64,000 nt of DNA from Uloborus plumipes. Lineage: Eukaryota; Arthropoda; Arachnida; Araneae; Uloboridae. Positions within the stretch are counted from its first letter, which is position 1, and every line of letters starts with the position of its first letter. Made by a program: the position numbers and the translations under genes. Shown here in pieces: positions 23,210 to 34,194 of the stretch. The DNA is taken from NCBI GenBank assembly GCA_038373865.1, contig JAXGGA010002916.1, positions 48,129-112,128 of the forward strand. The letters are read 5' to 3'. The notes below the pieces were generated by a model. It did not search any database. It worked only from the letters and a program-made list of their open reading frames with translations, and was not told the DNA's origin.

Positions 23210-24080
23210 ACAATAAAACTCGACGAGTATTTCCGTAATGTTTTTGTTTTTTTTTCAGTCAGCCAAACTGTACGTTTGGTTGCTTTCTATTTTCAGTCAT
23301 AAAATAAATAATCGTAAACTCGTTTTAGCAAATGTATCGAGCATTTACCTCCCAGTTAGAAAATAAATGGCAAGAATAATTAAATTTTTGCACGTTTCCA
23401 CCAAATATAAAAATTAAAATTAAAAAAAAAACCTCATACACTAATATAGCTTGCAAAAATTCAGCCAGTAAATCAACTAACTGGTTTTAAGAACTGGGCA
23501 ATAAAATTCTGTAAATTAAATTTTTAAAACCTTTGTTTGATTTAATCTAAAAGCTTTTCTTTTTGTTCCGAAATTAAAGTTCACAAAACAACCAGCTCTT
23601 GTGCTGAACTTTTTTTCCTTTCTAATTAAAAAATAAATTACCAGTGATTATATTTTAGAGCCTTTCTTTCTCAATACTAAAATAACTATCTACAAAAACC
23701 GCCTTAACGTGGTTTGTGTGTGCGTGAAAGCTTTTCTCTTATAATCAAAAAGTAAACGGTATTTGAACTGCTTCTCGAAGTTTAGTGAACTTTTCAGTTA
23801 TGTGGTGAAGAGAAACAATAACTTTTAATTAAACCGGAAGATCTTTTCGCTTTTAGTCATAAAACATATCGTTTTGTAGTCAATTGTGTCGTGTGCTTTT
23901 TCTTGCGTTGTAAAGTAAAAAGTCGCAAAAACTACTCTTTTAGTCATAAAACATATCGTTTTGTAGTCAATTGTGTCGTAACCTTTTTCTTACGTTGTAA
24001 AGTAAAAAGTCGCAAAAACTACCTATCCGGATTGTGCACAATTTCACGACAGTAACTTTAAGAATTGTAAAGTGGATATG
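23210..24080 (+). repeat. degenerate ~90-bp satellite-like array with a recent 87-bp duplication
   Basis: The box TTTTAGTCATAAAA, variably mutated (TTTCAGTCATAAAATAAA, CTAATTAAAAAATAAATTA, CTTATAATCAAAAAGTAAAC), recurs through this block. The last two units, starting at 23851 and 23938, are nearly identical over 87 bp, including TATCGTTTTGTAGTCAATTG and AAGTCGCAAAAACTAC, so they duplicated recently. Confidence 0.75.
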
Positions 24081-24164
24081 TGTAAAACTGCTATTTGTAA
24101 ATTTACTGTTAGCTCCAATTTTTTAAAAAATATTGTGGAACTTAAATCTCTTTTCTACTCACCA

Positions 24165-24420
24165 CCCTAAACATAGGCTCCTCGATGGGAAGTCACGGGA
24201 GGTCATTGTGACCTCCCGAAAATTCTTTATTCGGAAAATTACGAGACATCATTGCAAAATTTCAATAAAAAATATGACAATGCTTAAAGATTCTTCTCAA
24301 AATAAACTGGGTATCTATGTGTGCATGCTCATATTTTATCATGTGGTAAAGTGCGGAGTTTCAGTCAGTAAATAAAAAATTTTTGTTTGAAAAATTTAAA
24401 TTTATGACACACTCCCAGCA
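24165..24420 (+). mobile_element. GGGAGGTCA repeat family, copy 1
   Basis: Contains GAAGTCACGGGAGGTCA followed directly by TTGTGACCTCCC, a short inverted pair, then a TATTCGG box and a distal TGTGTGCATGCTCATATTT.ATCAT..GGTAAA box. Order and spacing match copy 2 (44815-45125). No TIR or tail could be defined. The 80-codon frame at 24133-24375 lies inside and is not conserved in copy 2. Confidence 0.6.
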
Positions 24421-24726
24421 CTAAATATGCTTATTTGTGGTACAACACGATCAAAAAGAATTTTAAGTGCTGAAGTATGATTCTCTTTTGGTTTTGAAAG
24501 TTCTGAAGCACGATCTTTTGAAACTTCAATTTCGGACGATCATGCTTTAGGTTCTTCTTCAAAGTTCTTGAAGCCTGATCCTGTAATATTAGCAACAGCG
24601 TAGAGATGAAAACTGAAACGCAGCACACAATTCAAATGCTGTTTACATACGGCCACAGTAATCTGTACTTGTCTAAGTTCACCTCAGCTAGGGGTCCCTC
24701 AACAATCAACAAACTCAAGAATCCCA

Positions 24727-25324
24727 TCAATCACACATACGTTTTCCCTTGCTGATTTTTCCAAAAGGCATCGCATGCCAAACGAGCAATCTAAAAAATA
24801 GAGCATGGAACACGAAAAAAGATTCTCTCGACCCTATCCGGATGCCTTTCATTTGCTCATCAACAGGACGTTTACAGGACATGGGTTTTTGACGCGATCG
24901 CACGCAGGAAACATCCCGTTCACCTGATTTTGTCGGTAGAGTAACGGTCCCAACAAAAGCCCTGTGACACTTGTTTAAGTTGGGCGAGACACTTGCATAG
25001 TTCTTTAGATACCACTTGGCTGCGCTCGTGACATTGGTGCGAACGTTTGACATGCTTTTTTATTTAGACGGTCAGGTGCATTTTTGATATCTACGGGTTT
25101 TTTTTTTCTTTTTTCGTACTTTTCGTGAATTCTGTGGCGTTGCTGGTGGAAAAGTGGATATTTTCGGTCCGTTTTACTTGGTGTCGATCATGCTCGGTGT
25201 CAGTTTTATCTTCGTCAACTTTCTGCAGCTTCGAGGAATCATCGATTTGCTCGGGGAACTGCCCTGGAAGGTTATTGGTAAATTATTGAAAGTAACAGTT
25301 GTTTATAAACGATTTTGCTCATAA
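24727..25324. promoter_or_regulatory. CpG-rich segment, possible divergent gene starts
   Basis: The segment is rich in CpG compared with both flanks. On the minus strand a 108-codon frame (24727-25053) begins with MSNVRTNVTSAAKWYLKNYA and has no domain I recognise. On the plus strand an ATG at 25190 opens a 44-codon, strongly hydrophobic frame (MLGVSFIFVNFLQLRGIIDL...) to 25324, with a good donor G|GTAAAT at 25277/25278. This could be a signal-anchor or transmembrane exon. The two frames point away from each other across 136 bp, as at a bidirectional promoter. No homologue is recognised, so all of this stays tentative. Confidence 0.25.
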
Positions 25325-26900
25325 ACTGAAGATCAATTGATTGAATTAATTCTTCTAAGAATTAGGATCTGTGATTTTAAGGCCAAGCGAAGTTAGGCTA
25401 ATAATTGATCAACGATGTTCCTTGGAGTGATGTGGTCTATGAGATAAACATCCACTGCCTTTAAGCTTTGTGAATTTTAAATTATTTTCATCTTGGATTT
25501 GGAAAATGTTATAAAATTGGTATTTGAAAGATTTCGTTGATTAATCGTAACCATTTATCCTTGTAATTAACGCATTCAAGAACTGTGATCCCAATCATCA
25601 GTTCCATTGAGCATGTTGATAAACTGTACAATGGTAGTTTGTGAACTTTGCTCGTAAATTGAAAGTCATTGCTGGAGTATAACTTGGGCCGAAGTTCATA
25701 AAAATCTTCAACTTCTATCAAGTATTGTGGAAAATATAACGTTGAAAGAGATTGAATTAATTATCTGGAGCTTTAGTGTGTTTTGCTTAGAAGTTATGCT
25801 TTTTACTACCTTCATCAATTATCACGAAAGCCGTATGTATGATAATATTTGAAAATTTTTTTTTTTGATTTAAAGTATGCGAAGAGTTTGAGATAAATAT
25901 TCATTTGTATGTAGAACAATTCCGAAACTTTTACTTAAAATATATTCTCTTGTATTCATTAAATATTTGATTCCTAATTTTTTTAAAATCTCTATCTACT
26001 ACTGCGAAATAAACGCGTAAGTGATCAAAAAATCATTAATATAATTAAGGTGGAGTGAAAACTTTAATAAGTCTTGCTTAAACCTAGTGGTCCACTATAT
26101 TAAATTTCTCTAAAATAAATTAGTAATTGCGAGCTTTTTTCTCTTGTTTCAACCGTTTCTTTCTTTTTCTTTTTTTCGTACTAGTGTATAGTCAACTATC
26201 GGGCTTAAACTTCTTGAAAAATACACGCTTTTTAATTTTTTTTTTCTCCCAACAATTAGGAAATTTCTTGCTCTATAAGTTGCGTCCTGAATTTCGTTTT
26301 AGAAAATTTGTAATTAAAATGTCCATGCATGTTTTTACTCTAAAATAACCATTTTTCAATAAGAAACTTGCACAGCAAAACATCAAGCCTGTCACAAAGT
26401 TGCTTGAGGCAAAACACAATCTTGGCAATTTTGAATAAAAAAATGAGAGAAACTCAAAGTAAATATTTGCAGGGAAATAAACGTTTTACATAATCGGGAA
26501 AAATCTATTGCTACGAAGATTAATCCACAATAAAAAAATCACTACGCGTGGAAGCGTATGCCACCGAAAAGAAAAAAAGAATCCATCAATGTTTGTAAAT
26601 CAGCGAACTTCGCCATAAAAAGGCTGAGATTATGTGTCTTTACTTACATTATAGAATTTGTTCTGGGTGGATAAATTTATGGGGATTTTGTTCGAGAACT
26701 TTAGTGTTCACTGACCTTGAAAAATGTTATTGAGCGCACTGAAGCAAAATTTCAAAATAGTGCTCGAAATTCAGCTTTTACATGCTGCAAAAACTTTTTT
26801 TCATTGCGATTAACTTAGGTGTTTAAAACCCCAAGAAGTTTTCGAATTTTTAAGAAAATCCATCAAGTTTTCCTTTTTTATGAATGGTGAGCATTTTGTA
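25325..26900. other. gene-free stretch
   Basis: AT-rich DNA with long T runs. Frames of about 70 codons at 25509-25721 (minus) and 26127-26348 (plus, poly-T coded) are not supported. Confidence 0.6.
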
Positions 26901-27420
26901 CGCAAAACTTTTATTTTAAGTTTAAAAAACTTTACTAGAAGCTTGGCCTTTTAAAAACGTCAAGACATTCAGAATGCTATACTAACTTAGCTTTTAAAAA
27001 CAAAAATAATTAATCAGATTATTTCATTAACGTCCTCGCTTTATTTTTAAAGTTTACTTTTAAAAGGACCTCAAAAAATTCATAATGTTTTGCTAACTTT
27101 CTAGTTTTATCTTTAAAGTTTATTTTACGATCTTGGAAAATTCACAAGGTTTCACTAGACTTTTAGTTTTACTTTGAAAGTTTATTTTTAAAGCCTTCAA
27201 AAATTCAGAATTTTTCACTAATTTTTCTAGTTTTGTTTCTAGTTTACTGTTAAAACGACCAGAATATTTCGCATAGTTCACTAATTTTCGAATTTAACTT
27301 TTAAAGTTCACTTTAAAAAGATAAGAAAATCAGAACTTTCCACTAACTTTCTTGTTTTTATGCCTTTTTGCCGAAGTAAACTTCATGAGTTTATCTTTAA
27401 CCTTCAAAATAGCTCTTAAC
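26900..27420 (+). repeat. degenerate tandem repeat, about 65-75 bp unit
   Basis: Five or so units each carry, in order, TTTAAAGTTTA.TTTTAAA, a CTCAAAAATTCAGAAT-like box, TTTCACTAAC and TTCTAGTTTTA. Units differ considerably, so the array is old. Confidence 0.6.
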
Positions 27421-30090
27421 TTTCACAGGAGAAAACAAATATATCCTAAGCAAGGAGCTGTTTCAATGTATTTTATCTGATGAGAAAGAAAGTACAAAAC
27501 CGAAAATTTTTATACGCTTACAAAACTTTAAAAGGATATCTGAAAGTTTTGATCCTATCACTACTAGTAAATATTATGATTGTCGCATATTTGCATTATT
27601 TTTCGTAAAAACGCATTTACATCATGAATGAGGGAATAATTTCAATTTTTACCCTTTTTGTTTATTTGTCTATTAGTATTAATTTTATGTAATCTGTACT
27701 ATCTATGCATATTAGGATTATTTTTACGCAGATGAATTTATTATATTAAAATTGTTGTGCAAGCTATGAATTAGGCATTAAAGTAGTTTGTTATCGGCAT
27801 ACTCACGGTTCCTCTTTGAGGTTACTGGTGAACATTTTATTTCCTAAATTTATTCATTTCATCAATTGAGAACAAGTTTTTCTATGAATGTTATAATTGA
27901 AGCTTTTAAATTATAAGAAAATTTTCACTTTTGATATAAGCTTTCGAAAAATAGCTTATTTGATTGTAGTTTTCTAAAATTTTGCTGCGAAAAGAAGAAA
28001 AAATGTTTACTTGTATCCCTAACTGAAAATTCGCTTTTTTTCCGGCACATTTACTCAATACAATTTTACCTGCTGATGGTGTTTAAACATAACACATGCT
28101 CCCAAGTTTCAATGAAATAGCTGCTATTTTGATTCATGTACATCAATTAGTGAAGTAAGTTTATTTAAATTGATCTATTTATACTATGCAGCTTGTGATG
28201 GTCAATGATAATTATGATTTGTTTAGACACTCATAAATTGTTATATAAATAGGTATTTATATGCATCGTAGTTATTATCTTAGAACATCTTTCATTTGCT
28301 TGTGCATTAGTTATGGATGAATTAACTATCAGTTCGTTACGTTTTTCTACAGACATCTATTATGAGTTAGTAGAATAGGTAACCTAATGAATTATTATTC
28401 AGCTCAGGTAGTTTTTTTTAAATAAATCATATGTGTCTGTCACATGAATACTAAACCATATGCACAAAATAAAATTTACTTCATTTGGAAACATAATATT
28501 GAAGTGCGAATTAGTTTTAAAAGTAATTAGTCTAAAAGGTCAAAATTATTCACGTTTAAGAAAAAGAAACCAGAAAATGTATGTTTCTATGCAGGATATT
28601 AAGCTATTTTGATAGACATTTTGATAGTTGTTTTAAGATATCCTCAAAACTTAACACCTTTATTTTGAAGAATAGGGAATTCTACTTCTTATTCAGTTAA
28701 GTTAGTTTCCTAATTAGAAATTCGATACCTTTCTTGTAATACTTTTTAAAAATCAAAGGCTATAAGAAGCTAAAAACTGGGAAATCGTTTTGAAAATATA
28801 AAAAGAATTTAAAGTTACGAAAGATGAAAAATTACTAATAGTTACGAGAGACAATATTTGAATAATTTTTATCCTATGGGCATATTACAAACAATACTCT
28901 TCAGAAGTGACATAAATAAAATAAATAAAGTCGATGAAGTATTAATGGATTATCCCTGAGACGGAAAAAACTTTTCTTTTAAAATGAAGGCTGAAATTTT
29001 AAAATGTTCAATTTTTGAATTACTTCTTCTTGAATTTTCAACTCTATGTTATATATAAAAATACAAACTAATAATACTTATAGAATTAAATTAAATTAGG
29101 AAAAGTAGCCCAATTTCAGTTTATTTATAATAACAAACGTTAAAGAGTATCTACTAAGTTAGCATGAGGCACAATTTAAACGATTAAATATTTTTTGTAA
29201 AGGAAACATATGAGAGCAAATTATCAATTAGAAATTCTTTAAATATTTTTTCTCTGTATGTAATGTGAATATAATTCTGTACTGATATTAAGCTAATTAG
29301 TGCTAGAATAAATGTGTTTTTGGATAGATAGATTCGTGATAGTTTATTAAATAATTGTTTGTTAACTATTTAACTTAAATAGTATTTTGTTAAGTTAATC
29401 TACAAACAATCTCTTAAAGAAAATATTAGGATATATCTCAGAAGATAACTTTCAAATTAATATCTTTTAGTGTATTTCTGGCTGTTTAACTGTGTTTTGG
29501 TGTTAAATGTCAGTTAATCAGCTATAAAAGGATAGTGAATAGAATAAAGTGTTACTTGAAGAATATGCTGTTTATTTGGTTTCGTAAGTTTGGATGAAAT
29601 GACATTTCTGAAATGGAAATAAATCAAAATCAATTGATAAAGAAAAACCCAAAGCAAACTTCTTTCTAAAAAGTATATCGATCATGCATTGTATTATACT
29701 TGTTGGTTTGGTGAATCTTTAATAAGTTATTATCATATTGAAATCGAATAAACAACTATCTGAGAAGAAACTGAGACAAAGGACTTGTTTTGCAAAACTG
29801 CTCTTTAATTTCTGTTGCTCTAATGTTGGTGAAAAACTGTTGATTTACTGAATTTGGAACCAAACGGCACCTACTAGAACTACCAGAGACTCCGAAAAAG
29901 TAAACTGTTCTCCGAAAAATATGCAGATAGTTATCAAACTTGGAAATTGAATTTATTCCTTTTATGAAATTAATACGGTGAAAGTGAGAGAAGAAAATTT
30001 TTCCGAACATTTCCCTTCCCGTTTCGGAAACAACAAATGTTATCAGCATTGACAAACTATTTTTGATGGAATAGGGAGATGGTGTTCGGA
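27421..30090. other. gene-free stretch
   Basis: AT-rich and unusually free of recognisable TIR elements. A 99-codon minus-strand frame (29756-30055) has no recognisable domain. It could be long-intron or intergenic DNA upstream of the candidate exon at 30144. Confidence 0.6.
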
Positions 30091-30143
30091 ATACACAGAA
30101 GGCGCCGCAGGAAGTACGGCGTCACCTTAGAAGTTGACATAAA

Positions 30144-30180
30144 ATGGCGTCTCATTCGGAAACGAACAATCAGATTACAT
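30144..30180 (+). CDS. candidate first coding exon (partial, gene unknown)
   Basis: An ATG in a strong context (AAAATGG) opens MASHSETNNQIT and after 37 coding bases meets GTAAGT, the best 5' splice-site consensus I noted in the window. The 50 bp upstream are rich in CpG (GGCGCCGC, TACGGCGTCACC), as expected for a 5' UTR or promoter edge. The intron would be phase 1. A competing frame from 30079 runs through the donor for 90 codons, encoding a basic stretch and then AT-rich residues, and looks less natural. I cannot identify the gene or find the second exon. Transcript evidence would be needed to place it. Confidence 0.4.
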
Positions 30181-30335
30181 GTAAGTACATCAGACACAAT
30201 ATTTCTATTTTGTTTATTGAATTTCAAAAAAGAAAATGTAGATGTATGTAATAGAATGACTACAGATATTCATTCTGTTGCATGCGCTTTTGTATTTCAT
30301 TATAACGACTTTATGCATATTAACGACATTATGCA

Positions 30336-30386
30336 TTTAGTACATTACTAATCAAGCATATTATGCTTGATTAGTAATGTACTAAA
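30336..30386. repeat. perfect 51-bp palindrome (25-bp arms, 1-base loop)
   Basis: Arms 30336-30360 and 30362-30386 are perfect inverted copies with a single T between them. Just upstream an 18-bp unit (TAACGACTTTATGCATAT-like) is tandemly repeated. Perfect arms imply a recent origin by template switching, or an assembly or cloning artefact. Confidence 0.95.
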
Positions 30387-30510
30387 ATGAGCTACTATTT
30401 TGTTCATTACTAGTGCTCAGAACTAGTGCAGAGGACTTAAGTTACAGAAGATAATTCAATTTTGAACGATTTTTCTATTTCACACAATGTTTCATTTGCG
30501 TTTGCTTGAA

Positions 30511-30891
30511 CACTACAAAAAATGAGCTGTTGTTTTTATAATATAATACTGGCAGCCGAGGTTCCAATTTAAAACTGTAAAATGCACAGTAATAAACTGT
30601 AAAACTAGCAATTTTACAGTTTCTTACTGTAAAGTTATCAATTTTACAGTTTATTGCCGTAAAATTTAGCTGTATTATACGGTAAAAACAACAGTATAAT
30701 ACTGGCAGCAGAGGTTCCAGTTTAAAACTGTAAAATGCACGGTAATAAACTGTAAAATTAGCAATTTTACAGTTTATTACTGTAAAATTAGCAATTTTAC
30801 AGTTTATTACTGTAATATTAGCAATTTTACAGTTTATTATTATAAAATTAGCTGTATTATACTGTAAAAACAACAATCATTTTTGACAGTG
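30511..30891 (-). mobile_element. dimeric palindromic MITE-like repeat, copy B
   Basis: Inverted relative to copy A. Starts CACTACAAAAAATG and ends near TTTTTGACAGTG. The boxes CTGGCAGCCGAGGTTCC (about 30549) and CTGGCAGCAGAGGTTCC (about 30709) mark the two units. The internal 30-bp unit stays in frame and yields a spurious 133-codon minus-strand frame (30475-30876) with the repeating peptide NCKIANFTVI. It is not a gene. Confidence 0.85.
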
Positions 30892-30899
30892 AATAAGTC

Positions 30900-31796
30900 A
30901 GAGGGGCACACGAAGCAGTTGCCCCACAAAAAAGGTTCCCAAAAAGTAGCACTCGCAATGTCCCCAAATAAACAACTTAAGAGAAAGGTTTTAATTGCAC
31001 TAGATGCTTCCTAAACTTTACACCTAAGCCAGTAATTTGTTTGCTTTCTTAAGGAAAAATTCGGCCTTTTGAAAGTCTTTGCTCTTGAGGTTATTGTTTT
31101 GTCAGAAGAATATTGGAAGGACAAAGCATTCGTTGCCGTGAAGTCACATGAAACAGGTTGCAAATTTGTCGTTTGTAGGACCTCTAAATTATGCCGCTCT
31201 AACTGTGGTTGTTGTGGTCGCAATCACGTCTTTGTTACTTCGTTATGACTTGTTGTGTTATTAGAGAAGAGTTTAACCAAAAACGCATGAAGAAAAAAAA
31301 GTTTCTCGAGCGGCTTAGTCGATAAATAAACACCAATTGCTTCACTTCCACCTCACAAACACTAAATCTTCATCAAGTTAATTATTATTGTTCTTTGGTT
31401 CCGCTTCTTTCTTCGGTTTTTCAATACATGTCCGCTGTTTGGAAGAGTGATTTTTTGATTCATAATGATCATGGCAAAACGAAATAAAAGAGAACAAATT
31501 TTTTCTCATATTATTGAAGGGAATTTTCTCTTTCTGCGCTGTCATTTGTCATCGGAACTCTGTGAAGCGTGAAGGTAAAGCTCGGATAAATGAATCTGAA
31601 GAATCTTCACTAGTAGAAATCTTGAACGGTTTCAATAATGCCCGAACAAAAGGATTCAGCATTGGATTCGTTTTGAGGATGATTTGATTGACGCAACCTT
31701 AAAAATTTCCCCTCTTTTCCGAACGAAAAGTTTATTTTCTGGTTAACCATGAATGGTTAAAAAAATATTTTAAACAACTTGACAACTTATAAAATA
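30900..31796. other. gene-free stretch
   Basis: Moderately AT-rich, no recognised repeat. A 70-codon minus frame (31011-31223) is unrecognised. Confidence 0.5.
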
Positions 31797-32226
31797 CAGT
31801 ACAACCTTGTGCATTCGGAGTAACTGGGACCAAAAGCATTCTAGATATCCAAAAAATCCGGGTTATATAGACAACAAACAAAACTCGCCTCAAATAAGGA
31901 AACTAATGGCTTATTACGTAAATAAAAATCATTACTCATAAAAAATTACTAAGTGAATAAAATAATAAGTAAAAATAAAAATAAAATCAAGGCTTTTTTG
32001 GAAAGAAATTACGTAAAGCTAATTAGAAGGTATCGAAAAGTACTAAAACTTTTCCTACCATATCTCAACTAAGATTTGGTTAGAAAGTATAGATAAATTT
32101 GTGCTTCAAAATAAGAGCAAAACACACAACATTAAAACAGCACAAATGCGCAACATTGCGCAGACACGTGTTTCGGCGTTACAAATTTGTCTACTTATTC
32201 CTCCGCATTTGTGCTTTTATAACACA

Positions 32227-34194
32227 GGGCCATTCCATGAAAAGTGAAACCAATTGGTCGAAAATTCATATTGAAGTTATGTTGCTATGTTATACATAAT
32301 TTTAAAGCTTAAGATGTATATTTTAAGAATCCTGCATTGGTTTTTTAGTGAGAGTTAGAATAATACTTGTTTTCTTAGTTGGAAGTACGATATTCACGAA
32401 CTTGTAAAAAATCAGAAAAAAGAACACATTTTCAAATGCATATTTCTCATTGAAAAATAAAAACAAAAATAACTACTTTAGCACAATTTTAACTACTAAG
32501 ACGGTACTATAATAATATGCATTCATTAGTTTCTTTTGAATTGATCTAAATGGTGTAATTGAAGTTTGAAAAAAAGAAATTTGATGTTACGTCTGTAACA
32601 AAAAAGAAGCAAAAGTTGTCATTACGTCCTAAAAAATCAAAATTAAAAAAAACCCTTAATGGTCCTTTTGGCAAATTCTTAGAGTCATTGCCCACCATAG
32701 TTAAAAATATTGCAACTGATTTAGTTTTTAAATTAATGCTGTTACAGACGTAATATTTCGGACATAAAAAATGGCTCTATGTTACGTCCGTAGCAAAAGT
32801 AAATTTCCAATTAAATAGGTAAAAAGCACAGGATGAGCAATACATGTATATAGCATAATATGGTACGAGTACTAAAGTTTCTGGTATTCTGATTTTGAAA
32901 TTTTTAATTATGTCGGCATGTAATTGAAATTTATTTCTTAAGATTAATAAAATACACATATGGTATAACTGATTATAATTTATACCTCAACTGGCATTTT
33001 TTTGCTACGTCACATGGAAAGGGAGCTGTGGATGGAGTTGGGGGTATGGTCAAGCACCAGGTTTGGCAGAGAGTAAGATCTAGAACAGCATTTGTCAACG
33101 ACGCTCTTTCCTTTTTTCAGTATGCAAACTCCATTGCAGAAAAAGTTAAAATTATTTATATGCCCCAGGAAAATGTTTTAAAGCTGACGCCAAAATTGGA
33201 AGAACGGTGGGCTAACATCGCGAATTTGCCAAAAGCCCGCGAAATACAGTTTTCGAACAGAATACGAAAATGCCGTTCGAATTTCGAGAACGTCGGACGA
33301 AAAAGGACACATTTTTTCATTCAAAAAAATTATCAAAATTGACCAACTGTCACCAAGAAGGTTAAATTTTAGTTTGGTACTAGAGTATTCTGCTATATGA
33401 TACAACATTTTCAAATTTTTAAGTTCTACTAAGATCAATCACTGATTCCAGGGAGGAATTTACTTTTCCCGATTTTTTTATGTAGCAGCCCCATTATGCA
33501 TTAATTTTAAGAATACAAATAAATAAATTTGTGTGAAGGCCCTTCTAAACTTTTCTTGTGTCAATCTTTCTTGGAAATAATTGTCTTAAGATGCATTAAT
33601 TTATTGTTACATATTGACATATCGGCATATGCTCTCAACTCCCCCAGACTTACCCAAATTTTCTAAAACTGTTACAGTATAACTTAAAATATTCAAATAA
33701 TGTGTTAATTAATGCCACTGTATTGTTTTAGCACAAAAATCTTTGTTTATTCCTGCTTTACAATACTGTTTTCTGCTTTCAAATCAGAGATGTTACGTCT
33801 GTAACACCACTTTGTTTCGTCCGTAACAAGTTTATGAATTTTTTTCACAAATTCGGCAGTCAAAATCCACACAATCTTTATGGTTTTAGAAAGTTTGAAG
33901 TCTCTAGAACACGTATTAAAAAAAAAAGTTCGAAATTTCCGTATAATTCAGAGGAATATTGTAAGTTGTATGACATAGTCGAGTTTTTGCTGTTTTGTGA
34001 ATTACGTCTGTAACAGGCAGTTTTAAATTTCTGTATTTTTTTTGTAATTAAGCAATCTGCACGCAAATTTAATGTAGCATAAACATCATCAAGTTACACT
34101 ACAGGAAAAAAAATTGAAGACTTTCATCAGCCCAAACCAGAATTATTTGTGTTCAAAGTCTGAATTTGTTACGTCTGTAACGATGGAATTGCCC
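32227..34194 (+). mobile_element. GGGC-ended DNA transposon with 4-bp CACA duplication
   Basis: Ends GGGCCATTCCAT and, inverted, GGGCAATTCCAT are bordered on both sides by CACA (32223-32226 and 34195-34198). Seven copies of a near-palindrome GTTACGTC(T/C)GTAAC lie inside (32586, 32741 inverted, 32781, 33792, 33814, 34001, 34168), the last directly abutting the right terminus. The element carries a coding remnant at 32908-33342. Relatives are 44199-46407 and, shortened, 9133-9739. A 4-bp duplication is known for Sola and Chapaev among other superfamilies; the ends do not let me choose. Confidence 0.75.
32908..33342 (+). pseudogene. transposon-borne protein remnant with HGKGxxDGxGG motif
   Basis: The frame is open from 32908 and reads YLNWHFFATSHGKGAVDGVG around 32980-33040, then a basic segment (VKHQVWQRVRSR), an ALSFFQYA segment and a C-terminal LEERWANIANLPKAREIQF block, ending at 33342. 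The series W.FFATSHGKG..DG.GG..K, then a helical segment, then ERW..I..LP..R matches, from memory, a group of uncharacterised transposon-encoded proteins found in many animal genomes. I infer it is the C-terminal part of the transposase. No start, no upstream catalytic region and no intact full-length frame are visible, so this copy is dead. The motif's Asp could be catalytic, but that is only a suggestion. Confidence 0.65.

Noticed and set aside
30475..30876. 133-codon minus-strand frame with repeated NCKIANFTVI
   Set aside because: It is the translation of the 30-bp palindromic unit of MITE copy B and has no independent support as a protein.
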